Of a DNA stretch of 30,926 nucleotides, positions 8,009-16,157 are shown one piece after another. Numbering within the stretch: the stretch's first letter is position 1; each line of letters starts with the position of its first letter. Origin of the DNA: CAYUIS01 sp964444825 (GTDB lineage Bacteria > Chloroflexota > Anaerolineae > B4-G1); the NCBI GenBank assembly GCA_964444825.1, contig CAYUIS010000053.1, positions 1 through 30,926 on the forward strand, written 5' to 3'. Made by a program: the position numbers and the translations under genes. A model generated the notes under the pieces. The model did no database searches and was not told the origin of the DNA. It was given only the letters and a program-made list of their open reading frames with translations.

Positions 8009-8443
8009 TCAAAGTTCGACGGCCTTTTCCATTACCTCCCGGAGGGGCGGAAGCTCGCGCAGTTTCTCAGTGAACTCCTGTACTGTCTCGACGAATAGTC
8101 CACCCTCCGAGGCGGAGACCCACTTGGCCAGGAACCGCTCCGGCTCGATGCCCGTGAACTCGAGGAGCGCTTTGAGGACCGGCATGCGGCGGGCGGTGCG
8201 GTGATTGCCCGTAGAGTAGTGACAGTCGCCAATGTGGCAGCCCAGCACCATCACGCCATCCGCTCCCTCCCGGAATGTGCGGATCACCAGTTCGGGCGAG
8301 ATGCGCCCGGAACACGGGACACGGATGATCTTAAGATTAGGCGGGTACTTGAGCCGGCTCGCCCCTGCCAGGTCTGCCCCAGCGTAACTGCACCAGTTGC
8401 AGAGGAAGCCGATGATTTTGGGTTCGTATGCTTCGTTTGTCAT
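8009..8443 (-). CDS. mvhD: MvhD/FlxD family iron-sulphur subunit
   Basis: A 144-residue 2Fe-2S protein of the MvhD/VhuD/FlxD family, the small subunit that passes electrons from a hydrogenase or NAD(P)H-oxidising module into HdrA. Family cysteines are visible: C15 and C18 (FLCNWC), C44 (VPCSGR), and C69 and C74 (GCHIGDCHY). Length is normal for a stand-alone MvhD. It follows hdrA after 9 bases, with its ribosome-binding site in the gap. Because the neighbouring subunits resemble FlxA, FlxB and FlxC rather than a linked MvhAG, FlxD may be the better functional name. Five Cys are kept and there is no TGA in frame, so, unlike hdrA here, it is not a selenoprotein. Confidence 0.93.
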   Translation of the reverse strand: MTNEAYEPKIIGFLCNWCSYAGADLAGASRLKYPPNLKIIRVPCSGRISPELVIRTFREGADGVMVLGCHIGDCHYSTGNHRTARRMPVLKALLEFTGIEPERFLAKWVSASEGGLFVETVQEFTEKLRELPPLREVMEKAVEL

Positions 8444-8452
8444 TGCCGTACC

Positions 8453-10429
8453 TCACGCCGGTTCGAGTTCCAATTCCTGCATCACGTACATGGCTCCCAG
8501 CATCTCGGCCACTAACTGTCGATCGGTAAAGTGCCGCAGCGTGACCGCCTTTGAGGGGCAGGTTCCAGCGCATGTGCCACATCCTTTGCACAGCGCTTCC
8601 ATGACGTGCGCCACCTGGCGTCCTCGATCCTCAACAAACTCGATGGCCGAGTATGGGCAGGTCTCAATACACTGTCCACAGCCCACACACATCATTTCGT
8701 CTACCAGAGCGGTGGCTGATTCGACCTGAACCTCGCCCTGGCGGATGAAAGAGAGCACCCGCGCTGCCGCTGCGGCGCCTTGCGCGACTGATTCGGGGAT
8801 GTCCCTTGGTCCTTGGGCACACCCAGCGATGAACACGCCATCGGTCAATGTCGCCACTGGATCCAGCTTGGGGTGCTTTTCCTTGAACCAGCCGTCGGCG
8901 TCGCAACTGATGTTAAAGAGCTGGGCCATCTCTCGGGCGTCGTGCCGGGGTTCGAGACCCACGCTCAAGATGACCATATCGACTGGCACGCGTATCTGCC
9001 GGCCCAAGGCGCGGTCCTCCACATAGACCGCCAGCTTGCCGTTCTCCGGTAGGATCTCTGACGGGCGCCCGTTGATGAAAACGGTCCCTTCTCGTTGCAA
9101 CCGTTTGTAGAACTCTTCGTAGGATTTACCCCCGGTGCGCATGTCGATGTAGAATTCATAGATGTGGGCGTCGGTCTTGCTGTGGACCAGGTGGGCTAAC
9201 TTTAGCGAGTACATACAGCACACTTTTGAGCAGTAGGGATTATAGTTCTCGTCCCGGCTGCCCACGCAGTGGACGATGGCGATACATGCCGGTTTTGTCT
9301 TGCCATCGCGCAGAACGATCTTGCCACCGGTGGGACCGGAGCCAGCCAGCATACGCTCGACCTCCAAACTGGTAAAGACGTCGGGATACAGACCATAGCC
9401 GTATTGAGAGATACGCCGGGCATCGAAGGGGTCGTAGCCGGTGGCCACGATGATGTTGCCCACCTGGACCTCTAGGATTTTGTCCTCCTGGTCGAAGTCG
9501 ATGGCTCCAGTGGGGCACTCCTGCTCGCACAGTTTGCACCGCCCTCTGGTAAAGAACAGACAATTCTCCCGGTCAATGACGGGAATAGGGGGTACAGCCT
9601 GGGCGAAGGGGCGGTAGATGGCCTTTCGCTTCCCCAGCCCGACGTTGAATCCATCGTCCACGACTCGCCTGGGACACTTTTCCTCGCAAGCTCCGCAGCC
9701 GGTGCACTTTTCTTCGTCCACCGACCGCGCTCGCTTGCGGATGAGCACGTCAAAGTTGCCCACGTATCCGGAGACTTGCTCGACCTCACTGTAGGTCAGG
9801 AGGGTGATGTTGGGATGCCGACCGGCATCCATCATCTTGGGGCCAAGAATTCAGGCACTACAGTCAAGGGTGGGAAAGGTCTCGTCCAATTGGGCCATAC
9901 GGCCGCCGATAGATGGCTCCCGTTCCACGAGATAGACTGGATAGTTGGCGTTCGCTAGCTCCAAGGCAGCCTGGAGCCCCGTGATGCCCGCGCCGACAAC
10001 CAGCGTGGCCGGATTGATGGACACCTTGTTGACGCTCAGCGCTTGATGATGGCGCACCCGGGAGACAGCCGCTGCGACAAGGGCCTTGGCCTTTGCGGTG
10101 GCTTCCCCGCGATCTTTGTGGACCCAGGAACACTGCTCCCGAATGTTGGCCTGCTCAAAGTAGTACGGGTTGAGCCCGCCTTCGGCCACCGCCCGTTGGA
10201 ACGTTGGTTCATGCATGCGGGGAGTACAGCAGGCCACCACCACCCGGTCGAGCCCTTGGGCCTGGATGTCATCCTTGATCATCTCCTGGCCCAGGCTTGA
10301 GCACATAAACTCATAATCGCGGCCAGTGGTGACCCCCCTCAGTTTCTGGGCCCACTCGGCTACACCTTTACAATCTACCATTCCGGCGATGTTGCTTCCG
10401 CAGTGACAGATGTATACACCAATTCTCAC
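8453..10429 (-). CDS. hdrA: HdrA, heterodisulfide reductase subunit A, predicted selenoprotein (Sec193)
   Basis: HdrA is the FAD- and Fe-S-containing core where flavin-based electron bifurcation occurs. Read through the TGA at 9851-9853, the frame gives 658 residues, the normal length. The N-terminal domain has CHCGSN, C43 and VVACCTPRMHE. The FAD-binding region is VVGAGITGLQAALEL. Next come the DCSA-U-ILGPKM motif, CTGCGACEEKCP and CKLCEQECP clusters, a central flavoprotein part (HCVGSRDENYNPYCSKVCC), and C-terminal CVGCGQCIETCP and CKGCGTCAGTCP. The family normally has DCSACILTPKM, so the TGA replaces a conserved Cys. The start is GTG, overlapping the upstream ATPase gene by 4 bases, with GGAGGTGG before it. 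HdrB and HdrC are absent. A pseudogene or sequencing error is possible, but intact flanking motifs and the hairpin after the TGA argue against it. Confidence 0.92.
9806..9836 (-). promoter_or_regulatory. Candidate bacterial SECIS element in hdrA
   Basis: On the mRNA strand, GGATGCC-GGTC-GGCATCC forms a perfect 7-bp stem with a GGUC loop. An outer GATG/CATC stem extends it across an AU/CAA internal loop. The loop begins 27 bases after the TGA, inside the 16-37 base range typical of bacterial SECIS elements, and GGUC is also the apical loop of the E. coli fdhF SECIS. A bulged U within the upper stem is not obvious; the U of the internal loop may serve. Confidence 0.8.
9851..9853 (-). other. In-frame TGA read as selenocysteine (HdrA Sec193)
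   Basis: The codon follows GAC-TGT-AGT-GCC (Asp-Cys-Ser-Ala), where the HdrA family has Cys, and the frame continues as Ile-Leu-Gly-Pro-Lys-Met without further stops to the normal C-terminus. Selenocysteine at this family's conserved cysteine is known from some methanogens and sulphate reducers. Confidence 0.85.
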
Positions 10430-11361
10430 GGGCCACCTCCCCCGAAAATGATCCTTTCCACCTCTCGTAGCCGTTCAATCCCCTTCACCTCGTGGGGCAG
10501 AAGCGGCAATTTGACCAAGGTCATTCTATCGCCATACTCATCGGCTAGCATCTCGAGATAGGGAAGCTGCATCTCCGAACGTCGCTGAAGGAAATCGCAT
10601 GCAGGGGATTCGACCACGTTGTTGATGATGATGGTGTCAACGCTCAGTCCATACTGCTTCAGATCTCTTATCACTCGCCGGCTTTGATAAACGCCCAGCG
10701 CCTCAGGGATGGTCACTAGGATGAACTCGACGTTGGCCGGGTCGCTGAAGAAACGGGTCGTCTGCTCAGCCAATTCGGTCCAGCTTTCGATGATCTTTCG
10801 AAATGGTGTTTCCGACAGTTTGAGCTTATCTTGGACCTCCAGATAGACTCGAGGTGCCGCCCGCAGGTGCTCGATAAAACGACCTGGCAGGCCGAGCAAG
10901 CGCAATGTATCGCCGGCCGGTGCGGTGTCCCAGACGATCAGATCATATCGGCCGTCTCGTATGTGCTCCAGGATATAGTCCAGCATAAATTCCTCCTGGA
11001 TACCGGGAGCCATCGCCGCATAGTCCACAACTTCGTCGTAAGGGAGATCTACCAGCGCGGATGCCGCCTGGTACACCTCAGGCCCGAACTTTTTCTTCCA
11101 TCGGCGCATGACCTCGTCGGGGTCGATCTCGAGCGCATAGAGGTTTTCCACCCGCGCCACGGGCTTTTCCGTTGGGCCAATCTCCATCTCAAAGATATCC
11201 GAGAGGGACGGCGTGAGATCGCTGGAGATAATCAGCGTCTTCCGCCCGGCCTGGGCGTGGTGAAGCGCCGTTGCGGCCGAGGAGGTGGTCTTGCCTACCC
11301 CCCCTTTGCCGCCGAACATCAGCACACGTTTATTGGTGTGATTGAGAGAGACAAGAGACAC
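10426..11361 (-). CDS. ArsA/Get3-family ATPase linked to HdrA
   Basis: A 311-residue deviant-Walker-A P-loop ATPase. GGKGGVGKTT lies at about residues 17-26, followed by the DLTPSLSDIF switch-like segment, VWDTAPAGDTLRLL, and IINNVV as the guanine/adenine-side motif. Relatives include ArsA (arsenite pump ATPase), Get3 and, more distantly, the cofactor-insertion ATPases CooC and NifH/MinD. The start is a GTG immediately after the stop of the FlxA-like gene, and its stop overlaps the hdrA start by 4 bases, so it is co-translated with both. No arsenite membrane partner (ArsB) is present. A role in assembling or energising the HdrA complex is inferred from this coupling only. Confidence 0.85.
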   Translation of the reverse strand: MSLVSLNHTNKRVLMFGGKGGVGKTTSSAATALHHAQAGRKTLIISSDLTPSLSDIFEMEIGPTEKPVARVENLYALEIDPDEVMRRWKKKFGPEVYQAASALVDLPYDEVVDYAAMAPGIQEEFMLDYILEHIRDGRYDLIVWDTAPAGDTLRLLGLPGRFIEHLRAAPRVYLEVQDKLKLSETPFRKIIESWTELAEQTTRFFSDPANVEFILVTIPEALGVYQSRRVIRDLKQYGLSVDTIIINNVVESPACDFLQRRSEMQLPYLEMLADEYGDRMTLVKLPLLPHEVKGIERLREVERIIFGGGGP

Positions 11362-12198
11362 CTATAGGAATCCTTCCAGAAACTCTGAAATCTCGCTCTG
11401 CCAAAAGACTGGACCATCCACACAGATAAACTTTTCCCCCATATTGCACCGCCCACACTTGCCGATGCCGCAGTGCATACGGGCCTCCAGCGTTGTCAGC
11501 ACTTGGTCTGGCCTGAAACCCAGTTTTGTCAGCGTCAGAAAGATAAAGTGAATGGCGATAGGCGGGCCGCAGGTGATGGCAATGGCGTCGTCTGGCGAGG
11601 GATCCACCTGCTCCAGCAGTTGCGTGATCAGGCCAACGTTACCGGTCCAGTCTGGATGCTCACGGTCTATGGTCACGTGGAAATCGGTGTTGGGAGCCGC
11701 CTGCCACTCGTCGAACTCATCGGTAAAGACCAGCAAGTCGGGGGATCGGGCTGCCCATATGATGGTCACGGGGCCATAGTTAGCGCGATCGTCCAGGATG
11801 GTCTGGATGATCGGACGTAAGGGCGCACCGCCAATGCCAGCACCCAAGATGACGATAGGGTGGCCCTTCACCTTGTCCAGCGGGAACCAGTTGCCCAGCG
11901 GTCCGCGCACGCCCACCGGGTCCCCTACTTCTAAGGAGTGGAGGGTATGTGTGACGTGTCCTAGTGCATTGACGGCAAACTCGAGATAGGGTCCCCGGAT
12001 AGAGGCGATGCCGAAGGGAGCCTCGCCTGCGCCATAGGCCGAGACAAAGGCAAACTGTCCTGGTCTGTAATCCGCCATGGTCGCCTGCCCCTCTGGCTCC
12101 GTCAGTTCGACGTGGAAGAGCTTGATGCCGGTAGCCAGGTCCTTGATCCCCGCCAGCCGACCCAGGTACGGGCACATTGGATTCGCAGCAGTCTTCAT
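11362..12198 (-). CDS. FAD/NAD(P)-binding oxidoreductase subunit, HydG/FlxA-like
   Basis: A 278-residue ferredoxin-reductase-type subunit expected to oxidise or reduce NAD(P)H and pass electrons on. An FAD-binding barrel (YRPGQFAFVSAYG, EAPFGIAS) is followed by a NAD(P)-binding domain (ILGAGIGGAPLRP, ITCGPP), and a C-terminal 2Fe-2S motif CGIGKCGRC-x8-C. It is a paralogue of the hydrogenase gamma subunit at 25874-26698, sharing the same domain order and the VDGPVF/QDGPVF ending. I prefer the ATG at 12198, preceded by GAGAG, over a GTG at 12210 that abuts the previous stop. Next to HdrA and MvhD it most resembles FlxA of the Flx-Hdr complex. Confidence 0.87.
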   Translation of the reverse strand: MKTAANPMCPYLGRLAGIKDLATGIKLFHVELTEPEGQATMADYRPGQFAFVSAYGAGEAPFGIASIRGPYLEFAVNALGHVTHTLHSLEVGDPVGVRGPLGNWFPLDKVKGHPIVILGAGIGGAPLRPIIQTILDDRANYGPVTIIWAARSPDLLVFTDEFDEWQAAPNTDFHVTIDREHPDWTGNVGLITQLLEQVDPSPDDAIAITCGPPIAIHFIFLTLTKLGFRPDQVLTTLEARMHCGIGKCGRCNMGEKFICVDGPVFWQSEISEFLEGFL

Positions 12199-12209
12199 AT
12201 CATCTCTCA

Positions 12210-12623
12210 CTACCCAACCGCCGCATGGCTGGCTTGCTCGGGCCAGGTGCTAGGATTCGCCCTGACGCCAGCATCCCTGAGGACGTCTTTGAGCTGAGCT
12301 ATGTCAGCTTCAGCTAATTGGGCAAAGGTCCTGATACCCGCTGCCTGGAGGACACTGGATATCCTGGGACCGATCCCTCCAATGTGCTTCAGGTCATCGG
12401 GCGCTAGCGGCGGTTCCTCCGCCGTGGGGCCTGGCGTCTTGGCGGGATGAAGGCGGGGTGTGATATCGATTCTCATTCGGGTGATCTGCGGTGCTTCCTC
12501 CTTGGTTCGTCGACGCAGCCACAACCAGATCAGCAGCGCCAACATCGGCACTCCGACGGCTGCCAGCATCCACTCCCACCAACGCGTCCCGCACTTGTCC
12601 GTACTCGATTTGTCTGACATCAT
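12210..12623 (-). CDS. Membrane-anchored helix-hairpin-helix protein
   Basis: A 137-residue protein with one N-terminal membrane helix (about residues 18-37, ending RRR), a Pro-rich linker and a C-terminal helix-hairpin-helix domain (DDLKHIGGIGPRISSVLQAAGIRTFAQLA) of the DNA/RNA-binding or DUF4332 type. A second copy with the same layout is encoded at 15651-16142. The start ATG follows AAGGGAGCGGAT. It is the first gene of the run leading into the FlxA-ATPase-HdrA genes, with its stop touching the next gene. Function is unknown; a link to electron transfer is not evident. Confidence 0.75.
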   Translation of the reverse strand: MMSDKSSTDKCGTRWWEWMLAAVGVPMLALLIWLWLRRRTKEEAPQITRMRIDITPRLHPAKTPGPTAEEPPLAPDDLKHIGGIGPRISSVLQAAGIRTFAQLAEADIAQLKDVLRDAGVRANPSTWPEQASHAAVG

Positions 12624-12680
12624 ATCCGCTCCCTTGTGTTGAGGCGTTGCCCATTTATGGGCTTTGGCCCTTACGCATTC

Positions 12681-13313
12681 CTACTCTCTGGCATACGTTC
12701 CCATCAACTCTGTCTGGGCCAGCACGTGACCTTCCATCGCCCGGAGTAGCTCCTCTTTGGTCGCTCCGGCGTCCATGTCGAGCGCCGCATCCAGGGCGTA
12801 GAGCTTGAAAAAGTAGCGATGAACACCGCTGGGCGGGCAGGGTCCTCCATAGTCGGTTCGTCGCCAACTGTTCTGGCCGTGGCGACTCCCATTGGGCAGT
12901 TCCGCATCCGAAGAACTGGCCTCCGGCAGCATACGGGTTTCGGCTGGCAAGTCGTACAGCACCCAGTGAATCCAAGTACCTACTGGCGCATCTGGATCGT
13001 CCATAATGATGGCAAATGTCTGGGCGTCGGCTGGTGGACCACTCCATTCCAGGGGCGGGGAGACATCCTTGCCGTCGCAGGTGTACTTGCTGGGAATCGA
13101 TGCTTCGTGGACAAAGGCGGTACTTGTCAGTTTGAACGCCATCTCTTGCTCTCCTATTTTCCCTTCTTGGCGTGCGGCGGGTGGTGCAGACGTCGGCGCG
13201 GAGCCTGTCTGACAGCCGCCGACGACGAGGATCACACCTACCAAGCAGAGAAAACCCAATCCCTGAGGAGGCCACCGGGACCACGGGCTCGGGCATACCA
13301 ATTCAATCGCCAC
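12681..13313 (-). CDS. PEBP family (YbhB/YbcL-like) lipoprotein
   Basis: A 210-residue phosphatidylethanolamine-binding-protein homologue. The N-terminus has a hydrophobic stretch ending in a lipobox (VVGGC, Cys at about residue 34), so the mature protein is probably membrane-anchored outside the cell. The fold signatures are clear: FVHEASIPSKYTCDGKDVSPPL, IMDDPDAPVGTWIHWV and the GPCPPSGVHRYFFKLYALD ligand-pocket region. Bacterial members are widespread and their biological role is poorly defined. The start is GTG at 13313; no ATG gives a frame that includes the signal sequence. It lies 38 bases after the gamma-glutamyltransferase gene. Confidence 0.9.
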   Translation of the reverse strand: MAIELVCPSPWSRWPPQGLGFLCLVGVILVVGGCQTGSAPTSAPPAARQEGKIGEQEMAFKLTSTAFVHEASIPSKYTCDGKDVSPPLEWSGPPADAQTFAIIMDDPDAPVGTWIHWVLYDLPAETRMLPEASSSDAELPNGSRHGQNSWRRTDYGGPCPPSGVHRYFFKLYALDAALDMDAGATKEELLRAMEGHVLAQTELMGTYARE

Positions 13314-13351
13314 TGACCTTTCATTCCTCCACTTATTTCGCTGCTACCCTA

Positions 13352-15151
13352 TCACCATCCCAGTGCGTAACCGATTTGCCCTCTGGGCGACACAGCACCG
13401 GAAATGACGCCACGCTCTCCGTCATAACGGATGCCCATCGCTTTGCCATTGGCCCATCCGTCCGTGACGATAACCTCGTGCCCGCGCCGTTCGAGCTCCG
13501 AGATGACCTCCTGAGGAATCCGATCCTCGACCACCATTCGTGCGGGATAGGCCTCCCGGGGGTAGAACGACGAGGGAAAATGCTCGGAATGGACCGATGG
13601 CGCGTCCAGGGCTTGCTGGAGGTTCATATCAAAGTCCACGTAGTTGAGGAAGAACTGCAGGGTCCACTGATCCTGGCAGTCCCCTCCGGGTGTACCGAAA
13701 ACCATAAACGGATCGCCGTCCTTGGTCACCAGCGACGGCGTCAGCGTCGCCCGCGGACGCTTGTGTGGAGCCAGGGCGTTGGGGCGCTGGTGGTTGAGGT
13801 AGAACATCTGCCCCCGGGTACCTAGCGCAAAGCCCAATCCCTTGATAACGGGAGATGCATGAATCCAGCCGCCGCTTGGTGTTGCGGCCACCATGTTGCC
13901 CTGCCAGTCCACGGCCTCGAGCTGGGTCGTATCGCCCGTGTGGGCGTGGTCCGGATCCAAATCGCGGACCTGGGGCGGCGGTGCGTTCAACGCGCGTCGG
14001 TTGTCCTCAGCCACGTCAAAGCTAACGTAGTCTAGTATCCCTCGTCCCACGTCGCCGGGCCGCATCTCCCGTGATGCCTCAGCGCCAATCAAGTTGCGCC
14101 GCTCGACCACGTAGGCTTTCGAGAGCAGGACGTCGAATGGAACTCTGTCAAATATTGGATCCCCGTAGTATGCCTCGCGATCTGCAAAGGCCAGCTTGGC
14201 GCACTCGATCCACGTGTGTATATAGTCGGCCGAGTTGTGCCCGAGTGCTTTGAGATCGAAGCCTGCCAAAATCGCCAGTTGCTGCAAAAAGACCGGCCCC
14301 TGCGTCCACGAGGAGCATTTGTGTACGTCCAGCCCTCGATAATTAAAGGTCACTGGCTCCTCGATCGTGGCGTGCCAGTCCGACATGTCCTCATATGAGA
14401 GCAACCCGGCGTGGGCATAACCACTGGCGTCCTCGACTGGGTTGTTGGCGATGAATTCGACGATATGCTCGGCGATTTCGCCCTTGTAAAAGACATCTCG
14501 CGCCGCCTCGATACCCGCAAGGCGTCCCCTATGTGATGCTGCCGCCTCCGCGCGGCACATCAGTTTGAGAGTGTCGGCCAAGTCTCGATTGCAGAGCACC
14601 TCACCAACCGCAGGCACACGCCCATCAGGGCAATAGATCTCGCCGGTGGTCGGATATAACTCGGTGTACTTTTGCATACTGTCGCTGATGTGGAGGTGGA
14701 GCCCGGGGTAGACGGGAAAGCCGTTCTGCGCCAGTTCGATGGCTGGCTGGAGCACCTGTGACAGGCTCATTGTGCCGAAACGGGCAATAGCCGTCGCCCA
14801 CGTGTCGACCATCGCCGGAACGCACGCTGGTAGATAGCCATCGCCGGGGATGAGGTCAATGCCGTGTTGCTTGCACCACTCGATGGTGAACGCCTGGGGC
14901 GACCAACCTAACCCACAGATAGCAAAGACTTTTCTGTCTTGCGCGGAATAGATCAATATCGGCACTTCGCCGCCGAGGCCGTTGTCTTGTGGCTCCAGCA
15001 AGTTGAGACAGAAGCACATCGCTGCCGCAGCGTCGACCGCATTGCCACCCTGCTCCATAATGCGAAATCCCGCCGCTGTGGCGAGGTAGTGCCCCGACGT
15101 AACGACACCTCGTCTGCCCATCACGACTGGGCGCGTAGTGAAACTCGACAT
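13352..15151 (-). CDS. ggt: Gamma-glutamyltransferase family protein
   Basis: A 599-residue Ntn-hydrolase of the gamma-glutamyltransferase family, which cleaves or transfers gamma-glutamyl groups, classically from glutathione. The autocleavage nucleophile is expected at T408 in GDTTQLEAVD, matching the TTHYSVVD region of E. coli GGT. Other family blocks include GGNAVDAAAAMCFCLN, DNGLGGEVP, and the C-terminal GTPGGDCQDQWTLQ with glycines forming the oxyanion hole. No signal peptide is visible, so it appears cytoplasmic, unlike the periplasmic E. coli enzyme. The ATG has GGGGAAG just upstream. Relatives act on varied gamma-glutamyl or acyl substrates; the true substrate is unknown. Confidence 0.92.
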   Translation of the reverse strand: MSSFTTRPVVMGRRGVVTSGHYLATAAGFRIMEQGGNAVDAAAAMCFCLNLLEPQDNGLGGEVPILIYSAQDRKVFAICGLGWSPQAFTIEWCKQHGIDLIPGDGYLPACVPAMVDTWATAIARFGTMSLSQVLQPAIELAQNGFPVYPGLHLHISDSMQKYTELYPTTGEIYCPDGRVPAVGEVLCNRDLADTLKLMCRAEAAASHRGRLAGIEAARDVFYKGEIAEHIVEFIANNPVEDASGYAHAGLLSYEDMSDWHATIEEPVTFNYRGLDVHKCSSWTQGPVFLQQLAILAGFDLKALGHNSADYIHTWIECAKLAFADREAYYGDPIFDRVPFDVLLSKAYVVERRNLIGAEASREMRPGDVGRGILDYVSFDVAEDNRRALNAPPPQVRDLDPDHAHTGDTTQLEAVDWQGNMVAATPSGGWIHASPVIKGLGFALGTRGQMFYLNHQRPNALAPHKRPRATLTPSLVTKDGDPFMVFGTPGGDCQDQWTLQFFLNYVDFDMNLQQALDAPSVHSEHFPSSFYPREAYPARMVVEDRIPQEVISELERRGHEVIVTDGWANGKAMGIRYDGERGVISGAVSPRGQIGYALGW

Positions 15152-15184
15152 AACTTCCCCTTTTCCCCCTGGGCTGTTGTCCTC

Positions 15185-15640
15185 CTAGCCTGCTGGCAGC
15201 TCAGAGGTACAGTGAGCGCAGCGGGATGCCTTGATCGGAACGCTGGATAGGCAGTATGGGCATTCCTTCGTCGTCGGCTCAACAGGGGGCGCTTCCTCTT
15301 CCTTCTGCAGCCGATTGATACCACGGATTAGTAGAAACATCACAAAAGCGACGATGAGGAAGCTCACTACGTTGTTGATGAACACGCCATAGTTGATCGT
15401 CACTGCACCTGCTGCCTGCGCGTCAGCCAGCGAAGCATACGGCCCAGGCGGGGAGCCTGCCTTTAGCAGGGCGAAAAAGCTGGCGAAATCTACACCACCC
15501 AGAACCAAGCCGATAGGGGGCATAAGGATATCGTTTACCAGGGAAGTGACGATGGTGGAAAAGGCCGCGCCGATGATTATGCCTACGGCCATATCTATCA
15601 CGTTGCCACGTAGGGCGAAATCTTTGAATTCTTTGAGCAT
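15185..15640 (-). CDS. mscL: Large-conductance mechanosensitive channel with zinc ribbon
   Basis: MscL opens under membrane tension to relieve hypo-osmotic shock. The 151-residue protein has the family N-terminus (MLKEFKDFALRGNVIDMAVG), two membrane helices (about residues 15-48 and 84-108), and an added C-terminal zinc ribbon with C127, C130, C141 and C144 (CPYC...CAHC). Typical MscL ends in a short cytoplasmic helix, so the ribbon is an extension. The start is the ATG at 15640 with AAGGAGAGG upstream; the longer frame lacks a good context. It follows the second helix-hairpin-helix gene after 10 bases. Confidence 0.95.
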   Translation of the reverse strand: MLKEFKDFALRGNVIDMAVGIIIGAAFSTIVTSLVNDILMPPIGLVLGGVDFASFFALLKAGSPPGPYASLADAQAAGAVTINYGVFINNVVSFLIVAFVMFLLIRGINRLQKEEEAPPVEPTTKECPYCLSSVPIKASRCAHCTSELPAG

Positions 15641-15650
15641 GATCCTCTCC

Positions 15651-16142
15651 TTATCGTCTTCGACCACCCTTGAGCGCCTCTTGCAGGACCTCAAGCTTTT
15701 CCCACTCACCCGCGGCCGCCAGGGCAGCCTGTTCGGGCCAGGTGGTGGGGTCGGCTATGGTGATGCCAGCATCCCGGACGATCTGCAGCAGGTGGACCAC
15801 GTCAGTTGATGCCAGTTTTGCAAAGGTCGCGATGCCGGCTGCCTGCAGGAGTCCGGATATCTTGGGCCCGATTCCCTCAATGCGTTTCAGGTCATCAGGG
15901 GATAGTTGCTCCACCTCACTCACGGCAGGGATAGCCTGCTCTATCCTTGCGACAGGTTGTGAAGCCTCGGCGCGGCGAGACCACCACCAAACCAGTAGAA
16001 TCAACAGCACCAGGATGATAATAACCCATACCCACCATTGGATGGGTTCCCCCGGTTGGGCTACATCAAGTGGATTCGTGAAAGCGACCAAGGTTGGGCT
16101 AATCGCCAACAGGCCGACCACGAATCTGGATTTGTGGAACAT
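15651..16142 (-). CDS. Membrane helix-hairpin-helix protein, paralogue of 12210-12623
   Basis: A 163-residue protein with an N-terminal hydrophobic segment that looks like a signal sequence, a second membrane helix (about residues 36-53, rich in Trp, Ile and Leu), and a helix-hairpin-helix domain (DDLKRIEGIGPKISGLLQAAGIATFAKLA). The domain and its DPTTWPEQAALAA ending match the paralogue almost residue for residue. The ATG at 16142 follows an AGGAGG-rich stretch. It sits between the methyltransferase and mscL. Function is unknown. Confidence 0.75.
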   Translation of the reverse strand: MFHKSRFVVGLLAISPTLVAFTNPLDVAQPGEPIQWWVWVIIILVLLILLVWWWSRRAEASQPVARIEQAIPAVSEVEQLSPDDLKRIEGIGPKISGLLQAAGIATFAKLASTDVVHLLQIVRDAGITIADPTTWPEQAALAAAGEWEKLEVLQEALKGGRRR

Positions 16143-16157
16143 GAACCCTTCCTCCTT

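Noticed and set aside
8453..10429. hdrA as two separate genes or a pseudogene
   Set aside because: Both halves are intact and in the same frame, joined by one TGA at a conserved Cys position and followed by a SECIS-like hairpin. The first half would end in the middle of the FAD-binding region.
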